Assembly (NCBI RefSeq): GCF_954871325.1
Contig: NC_088776.1
Span: 8,129,985-8,193,984, forward strand
Length of the DNA: 64,000 nucleotides
From: Gordionus sp. m RMFG-2023
Lineage: Eukaryota; Nematomorpha; Gordioida; Chordodea; Parachordodidae
Direction: 5' to 3'
The position numbers and the translations under genes are program-made. Of this stretch, positions 56,680 to 64,000 are shown one piece after another. The first letter of the stretch is position 1; each line of letters opens with the position of its first letter. The notes beneath the pieces were generated by a model that worked only from the letters and a program-made list of their open reading frames with translations, made no database searches and was not told the origin of the DNA.

Positions 56680-59600
56680 TCCTCTATAGATAGACCTTTT
56701 TTAGGATAGGATTTCATCAAATAAGTTGTCAGTGGAAATGCATCGCCACCATTACATAAGGCATATTTTCACTAAGGCCAGGAAATGGATTGGCCGGTGG
56801 TAGATCAAGAGTCTGGTTAACAATTTCTGCTATTTATTTTTAAATATAAATGATTTAATGAGTTAAAAATAATTTTAATTTAACCTCTATACAAGGAGCT
56901 ATTTTTTAAATACTCCCCCATCACTCTGCTTTCCATAAGCCCCAACATTAATAAATAGGAATTTTCTATTTATGTCTGTTAAGACTAACAAAACTAAATA
57001 AACCTATGTTTGTAACAAAAAAATTGAGATCCACTATTGGGAGGACATTTTATATAGATATGTTTTCCATCCAAGGCATCAAAACAATTGGGGAACATGA
57101 ATGAAGCAGGAACTCTTGTGAGATCTGAATAATTATATATTAAATTATTAGAATATATAAATTTAATGTACTCTTTCCCAATCCTTTCTTGAAGGTTTTG
57201 GCATGTAAATATCTTTAGCTACATTCCAAATTGCCTTGCATACTGATTTAACTATATATACAACACATGATTTTGATATCCTTGAATTGTACGATAATTG
57301 TGAAAACGACATACCAGTTATTAAATATCTTTTATGAATAAATATAGGATAATTAAATAATTATTACCTTAAGGTAAAGAATAGCCTATCCTCTGCATCT
57401 ACTTGCTTATTGCAGTTAGTAGCTTTAGGATTGATGTCATTAAATATCAAGTTAAGAATATGATTGAATGTTGTTGTTATATAACAATAACGATGGTAAG
57501 AAAAACAGTTTTAAGTTATAGTTATTTTATTCTAAAACTAAAAAATGATACTAAAAATAAATATAAAATAAGGTATATATATATATATTATAAAAAAAAC
57601 AATTTAAACGAAATATATATTTTAAGGCTAAACAATTTAAGTTAAATAAAAAATCAATCAATCAACATTCCCCTTCTTCTGAAAAGTCTTCCCATAATCC
57701 ATCTGAGCTGTCGTCGAAAATTTGTCGTTCAAATGGTGGTTCATTTTGATTGTTCAAGTCATTCATAGTCGTTGTAACGCTGGCTTGATTATATCGTTCC
57801 GAGTACGTAGGCTTGTCGTCATTTATTGTTATTATCACCAGTTGTAAAATTATCATTATTAAATAGAATTTCGGAATATATGAATAATTAGAGAATCGAT
57901 CAAATTTGGATGTTAGAATAATAAAAGGATGATAAATCAACAAGATTATGTTATTACAATGAAACCTTATTCCGGTTCATCTTTTGGAAGAATATAACCT
58001 AACAAATGAAATTGAATTTTGATGTCTATGGATTCAAATATTCTTAACTCACTCCTTATCATGAATATAATTATTCAAGACTAAAAAACAGATAAGATAT
58101 ATTTATTTATTTATAATATTAATTAATAAATTACTATTATAATATCGGAAAGGGTAAGTTCCACTCATTTAGTTAAACTACAACTGGGTACAAGGTTTGT
58201 TGGTATCCTTGAGAAAAAAAATCGGCATAATTTTATGAAATTCACGTTCGCTCATTTTGTGCAGGTCTATGACCAACGTGCTAGATAAGAAAAGATAATA
58301 TTTTTAACCTTTTTTTTTGCTTTTTAGTCTTTAATTTATTTTTACATGTTTTAATATATTAAGTTATATAATCTTTTAGATATACAGAAAAGAATCAATA
58401 ATATATGTATTGTTTTTATAAAAGATATGTACATCTGTACACCCATCTCTCTCTTCAGAAATTTAAACTTTATGCCCTTATTAATTTAAAAAGTATTTTG
58501 AAATAATAATAATTCATAAGATTGTTTTTAGTAAAAAATAATTTTTTGAGTCTCAAATTTTTAGAAAAAGATCTCTTCATCACATCCTTAAGTATTCTTC
58601 TAGGATGAAGACGTTTAGTTTTTATATGACTTCTCTTAGTGATACTTTTAATTGTCTTCAAATGTATAAGTCTCAATTTTTTTTTATCGCATTTAGTAAG
58701 AGTTTTTTTAATTTTATTATTTTCTTTAATCTTTGTTTCATTGTTTTCTTTAATGTTTATTTCCTTTTTTATAATCTCGAATATTACAAATTTTACTATA
58801 TAATTTATCTCTATTAGTTTATAAGAATCTCTTTCATTTTGAATATTTGGTTCTAATTCAATATTTTTCAATTTTTTGTTACTAAGAGATTTACCATTAC
58901 AATGATAATTTCTTTTATTATAATGTGTTTCTTTATCATATTTATTGTCTAATTTATTTTTCTTATAATGGGATTCACAGTTATGACATCTAAAGTTAAA
59001 TTTCTGTAGTATCTACAATTACAATTTTCATAATATATAAAATTATTATTGTTGCAATTTTTATTAAAATTAATATCATATATTTTAATAAAGTTTCGTC
59101 CAAAGTTGTTTTTAAAATGCTGAATAGATTGTTATAATTAATACTTCTATTATTATTATAATAACCTATGTCACTAGTATTATAATTTTTTTTAGACTGA
59201 ATTTTGTCAATATGAAATCTATAATGATCTGGGAATTGAATTAAATACGGCCTATTTACGTAATATTTTTTAATTGTAGCTAAGAATTTATCTTTAGGCA
59301 ATTTAGTTAATTCCCATTTTTGGTCATTATCTTAGAAATCAAATACGAAAAATATCAATGGGTAGGTCATCGAGAAATTTAACTGTTAATTCATTATAAT
59401 ATTTTCTAAGGTTATCTAAGTATTCATATATGTCCATTATGACTGATTTATATTCAAATTTTTTATTAAATTATTTTATTAAGTTATATTGGAATTTTAT
59501 AATAACTTTCCTTTTTTTTTTACTTGGATTTAGAATAAATCGTCATTGGTGAATTCATAACCTATTGTCTAACTATCATTTTGGTTCTTGTAAGTTCATA

Positions 59601-60147
59601 TACCCAATTTTAGTAATCATTTCCATTTATAACAACTCATATCCATAATAGATTCGTCTAGTTTGATATTAAGTTTAGTAATTCTCCTTCCCAGTTAAAT
59701 CATCCATGTCATAATTTTGTTGTATCATTTATCGGCATATGCACAATATATATGAGATTTTTTTATATATCATTGTGAGTTATCATTCCGGGGCACCATG
59801 TTATATAACAATAAGATGGTAAGAAAAACGGTTTTAAAAACTAAAAAATGATACTAAAAATAAATATAAAATAAGGTATACATATGTATTATAAAAAAAC
59901 AATTTAAACCAAATATATATTTTAAGGCTATAATAACAATTTAAGTTAAAAAAAAAATCAATCAACAGTTGTTCTCTTCACTCTTGTATAATTAAAGAAG
60001 GGAGATATTGTTAGGTCACCTTTCAGTGTAACATACTCAACTAATTGTCTTTTATTAAATATTTGCGATTTTTTTCCTCATTTTTTTATGTTTTAACAAT
60101 AAATATAATGCTACCTTATTTTCCTGATCTGTGTTATTAAATTCCAT
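56680..60147 (-). mobile_element. PIF/Harbinger transposase, minus-strand arm, more complete, split by an LTR element
   Basis: A minus-strand ATG at 60147 opens MEFNNTDQENKVALYLLL, like the leucine-rich start of Harbinger proteins. The same blocks as in the plus arm follow, interrupted at 57475-59967 by an LTR retrotransposon. Beyond the shared arm the minus copy continues with DLPPANPFPGLSENMPYVMV, the next conserved Harbinger block, at about 56798-56715. So this is the parental copy and the plus arm a shorter inverted duplicate. It is broken. Terminal repeats and TSD were not identified. Confidence 0.75.
57475..59967 (-). mobile_element. short LTR retrotransposon (about 2.5 kb) inside the Harbinger arm
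   Basis: Two direct LTRs, 57475-57667 and 59799-59967, share their termini (TGTTATATAACAATAA ... AATCAATCAACA as written on the plus strand) and differ by several small changes. The 5-bp duplication GTTGT flanks the element (57470-57474 and 59968-59972) and interrupts the palindrome arm exactly there. A primer-binding-like TGGTGCCCC follows the right LTR on the minus strand and a purine tract, AGAAGAAGGGGAA, precedes the other, so the element lies on the minus strand. The interior has gag-like, Lys/Asn-rich frames with a possible zinc knuckle (CHNCE) but no visible reverse transcriptase. The ends look whole. The coding part looks gag-only and degraded, so it is non-autonomous. It is younger than the palindrome. 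Confidence 0.85.
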
Positions 60148-63142
60148 TTTTTAATAAATAATTTAAAAATGCCGCCTCAATTTAAACAGAGCAAGTATTA
60201 CGTTTTTTTTATTAAAAAAGTACGGCAAAACGCAAACGCTCAATTTGTGCACACTATTATTCTATTCTTTATAGTCATGAATCTTCACATTTCGTAAATA
60301 TCAATATCCAATATAATTCATGCATTGAGACAAGACCTATTAATTGACCATTTTTATTTAATGTATCAATTGTTTCATAAATTTAATATAATTTATGTAT
60401 TGAGACAAAAGATCGGCTCATTCATTACTCTTCCCATCTTATTCCTTCGCTTCCCTCAGTTTTATTTCCATCCCCATTTCTTCTAACCCATCCTTTATTG
60501 TCATTCTAAAATCTAAATAGCTTCATTTTTTAACTCTTTAGAGGAAAATATATAATGGCTAAAGAAATGGCACTTTTGAAAAGATGAACCAGAACACCGC
60601 CTAAGAGCTATAAAAGGCAGAAAGTTAAGAGCAAAAAAATAGGTAATTTAGAGCCTGAAAGATACAAAGCATTTAAAGCTAAAGATAAAAAAAAAGGAGG
60701 ATGTCTTAGAGTTGTAAATAGATAGGTCATTTGGAACTCAAAAAGGTAGGGTAGGTTATTTAAGGCAAAAAAATCCAGGCAATTTACCGCTACGAAAGGC
60801 AGATAATTTAGAGGCAAAAGTTAAAAAAGGCAAGGCAGGAGCTAAAAAAAGGCAGAAATTTAAAAATAAACTTCCCTAAAATCTATTAATACTAATCTTA
60901 TCTTCGAACTTTTCTACATAAAGAAATATTAACAAGTTTATTACTTTTTTTTTGAATTTCGCGTTAACGACCTCATATAACCCTCATAATAGCGGAAATT
61001 TTAAAATTTGGATTTTTTCCAAAAAAATATATTCACCATTCATTTTATTTATTTTTTAATTAAATTTTGAATCATTTTTTTTACACACAAAAAAAATAAA
61101 GAATATGAAGAAGTTTTATTCTTCCTATTATTTTATATATAAACTTTATATTTTAAAACAATTTTTATTATGCATAATTGTCACGTATATTTTTATAACA
61201 TTTGTAATTAAAAGATCCAGGTAAACTGTCAAATATATTTTTATAACATCTATAATTACAGTCAAATATATTTTCTTAACATTAATAAACTCCATTTTTA
61301 ATATTCTTTATTCAATTAAAAAAAATTCACATAATTCAAAAAAAAAACCATTAATTGTAATGTAATATCATATTTTCTCAAAAATATATTGAAAAACGTC
61401 CATATCTATCATTACAAATCGACAGATATAACAAATACATATTTCATTCTGCATTTAAAATTAAATTGGGAGGAACGAATTAAAAGAGTTCAATTGATTA
61501 TTTTCTTATGGAAACAAATTCCAAACACACAAAATGCCTTCCAATGATTTAGAAAGATTATTTTTTGTATGTATTTTGTAATTATAAAATCTAATCAAAT
61601 ATCACGGAGTTGAATAATTATTTATCAAATTATCGCATAACAATTATAAAAACTTAAATTAATTTTGAAAAAATAAATAGTTTAAAATCTAAACTTTATT
61701 CAATATTTTTTAAAGTAATATTATTTCACCTTAAAAATCTATTTTTTTTTATATATATTGAAAAATATTATCTTTTTATCTCTATTATGTATACACACAT
61801 AATCAGTGAAATAAATATTTATTATCTTAAGCCCGGAGAGTGTTTAATTAAAAATCTCACCCTCAACTTACATTTTATATAGCATATGAAAGTTTTATCA
61901 CAGGTTTGAAAACCTTGATGGTAAAGTATTAAGCACACCTATAATCAATATTTCTAAAAACAATATAGGATTTTTGGCAGTATATATTTTATCTTTAGTA
62001 AAATTGAAAGTTATTTAAAATATTAGATATGGAATAATTAAAAAGAGAGGAGTGGATTTGTTATATTCTATATCTTTTTTTCAAAGTATTTAAAATAAGT
62101 TGTATTGTTTCTTTCTTTCTTTCAAGTTATATTATGTTGAGTTTAAATATCATATACTTACCCATTCTGTTACTTTCCCCTTTCACAAACACCATTATCA
62201 AATTGTGATTAATTAATCAAAATCCACCTTGTTGAATATTTAAGTATATTTTAAATAATTCAGCACAACAAAATATATGATTAAATGTTTTGTCTAAAAA
62301 ATAAATAATACAAACAAAAAATTATTATTTTCATAAAGGCCTTAGGGCTATTAGTTCGACCTTATTTATGAAACTTATTTCTGTTTAGCCTTCCCTCGAC
62401 AAATACTGCAGATAAAAATTCTGAAATCCCTATTTCCCAATCTCAAAGGATTTTTTATCCTAAGCTAAAAAGCTTTCAAATTAGGCTCTATTTTGGTTTA
62501 AGTATTAGGCGGCCTTGTTAATTTTCGTATTTTTATTTCACTTTTTTTTGATTTTTTTTCTTCTTTCATTTTATTTTTATTTTAGTCGAAGTAATATAGC
62601 CGATTAAACAGTCAGCTGTTTAGTAATAAGTCGAATGAGGATACGGCCTTAAAGTTATTAAATCTTTAAAAAAATATAAAAATTATCAAAAAAAGACAAA
62701 TAATAATAAATGTCCTTAAAAATAGAAAAATATTTTTTTTGTAGGGGAAAATGTCAATAAACATCAATCTCAAACTGCTAATTACAAACAGGGCCTGATC
62801 ATATCAGTTTATCTAGATATCAAGAGCCAAATATGCTTAACAGTTAATCTGGTATTATTTATGGAATAAAATATGGGCTGCTAGGGAATATGTGGATTAC
62901 AGAAATGAAATTTATCCATTGGAGATTGATTGAAATAAATCTTAGGAAGGGGCATTTAAGAAATGGAGAATTTGTGAAAAATCGTAAATGAGGCGATAAA
63001 TGGCACAAGTGGGTGACAAAATAAAAAAATTTTAGGAATGAGATAGTTAAAAAAAAACTTACGAAGTAAAAGGTTGAGAGCGAGGTGACCTTAATTATTA
63101 TTAGATAAAATATAAATGGTAATATAATATATGATAGAACAT
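60148..63142. other. 3 kb AT-rich region with weak internal repeats
   Basis: At 60600-60860 a purine-rich stretch repeats AAGGCAGA-AATTTAGAGGCA-like units imperfectly. At 61179-61290 GTCAAATATATTTTTATAAC-like units recur about three times. At about 62395 CCTCGACAAATACTGCAGAT matches a block at about 25190. No gene is supported. Confidence 0.4.
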
Positions 63143-63262
63143 CACAATGATTATTATTGCTAATAATAATTTATAATTGCTTCACAATGATTATTATTGC
63201 TAATAATAATTTATAATTGCTTCACAATGATTATTATTGCTAATAATAATTTATAATTGCTT
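63143..63262. repeat. 40-bp tandem repeat, three identical copies
   Basis: Units begin CACAATGATTATTATTGCTA at 63143, 63183 and 63223, each 40 bp with no difference seen. Each unit holds the near-palindrome ATTATTATTGCTAATAATAAT-like core. Exact identity implies recent expansion. Confidence 0.95.
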
Positions 63263-64000
63263 AGAGTATAATGTTTTGGCTTTTGGTTTATTATGCGACG
63301 TGCGGGGATTGCTATTGTTATAGATATTCTCGAATTCCTCAATACAAACTTAGACCCGGAGCCAGAGAAAAAACTTTTAATCACTTGGTAAGGGTCCAAT
63401 CTTTATATTTCTTTGCTAAATAGTCTATTTTCTTCTTTTGGTTAACTGTTAAATATAGATATAGCCTATGATCTAAGTAAAATGTACATTTACGGTATAA
63501 AAATTAAAATGACTTTATAAAATTTATAACTTAAAAGAATGAATTGTATTGTAAGAGATAGATAAAGTTTGGCATTTTATGACCATTTTAGAACAATGCC
63601 CAAAACAAGATATCATTTAATTATTTTCCCTATATAAATTGCCCTAACTTCGAAATTAGTTATCTAAAATAATTGAATCAATCATTGGAAATCTTAAAAA
63701 CTAATTATAAATTACTAAATTAGAATCATTTTTTCAAAATATAACTATAAATACAAATATTTAGCGTGCGAATATTGGTAAAAGAGACAAAAATACAAAA
63801 CCGGCCTTATTTTTGGTTTTGGGGTAGTAGTTTATGTGAACATTATTGGCTGTCATATTAACTGTTTCTCTTTTCTAACATTTTTAGAATAATGTATTTT
63901 ATATTATATATAATATATAATTGAGCTATATATTATATGATAATAATTATAATAATATTTTACATCATTTATATAAAAATAAACATTGTATATTAGGTAA
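63263..64000. other. AT-rich end of window
   Basis: No coding frame, repeat or RNA gene could be supported. Confidence 0.4.

Noticed and set aside
58470-59301. Lys/Asn-rich frames as host genes
   Set aside because: They lie between the two LTRs and belong to the retrotransposon interior.
1-64000. CRISPR arrays, operons, ribosome binding sites, rRNA or tRNA genes
   Set aside because: The window is animal nuclear DNA; no regularly spaced direct repeats with unique spacers and no rRNA or tRNA signature were found.

Overview
The window is a 64-kb piece of a very AT-rich nuclear genome from an animal. The evidence for an animal is an Achaete-scute-type bHLH gene, a beta-1,3-galactosyltransferase of the proteoglycan linker type, two lineages of rhodopsin-like receptors and an RNF8-type ubiquitin ligase. 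Where introns can be placed they are of two kinds: very short (48-66 bp) and long, transposon-filled ones. Base composition and the mobile elements suit an invertebrate, but I cannot name the phylum. All gene models come from reading frames, splice signals and family motifs seen by eye.

Layout. 0-9 kb: the tail of a gene cut by the window edge, a LINE remnant, one intact-looking receptor on the minus strand (1.9-3.1 kb), then Ty3/Gypsy fossils and three small hAT-type elements with clear 8-bp target duplications. 9-21 kb: mostly gene-poor AT-rich DNA holding one single-exon Achaete-scute-like gene (13.1-14.2 kb) with an unusually long bHLH loop. 21-27 kb: a Gypsy fossil, a hAT transposase fossil, and a small gene for a basic, repeat-bearing protein ending in a CaaX box.

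27.4-34.3 kb is the best gene region. An eight-exon FHA / coiled-coil / RING gene (505 residues, RNF8-like) can be assembled with all splice phases agreeing. It converges on a 92-residue two-exon gene of unknown function. 37.3-42.6 kb is a tandem receptor array: one nearly whole copy with a single in-frame TGA, and two progressively decayed copies, the last hit by a hAT-type element. 43.3-45.3 kb carries a small Ser/Thr-rich three-exon gene.

46-53 kb is dominated by a nest of transposons: a hAT relic holding a second hAT relic and a long-inverted-repeat transposon, which in turn holds a hAT-type MITE. 54.2-55.1 kb is a single-exon B3GALT6-like gene. 55.9-60.1 kb is an inverted duplication of a PIF/Harbinger transposase, one arm of which was opened by a short LTR retrotransposon with two LTRs and a 5-bp target duplication. 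The last 4 kb is AT-rich, with one 40-bp tandem repeat.

The host genes do not form a pathway. They are unrelated single genes separated by 5-15 kb of repeat-rich DNA. The most notable items are the bHLH loop insertion, the RNF8 gene with a degenerate FHA phospho-site, the receptor array with a CGA-to-TGA change, the four-layer transposon nest and the Harbinger palindrome.
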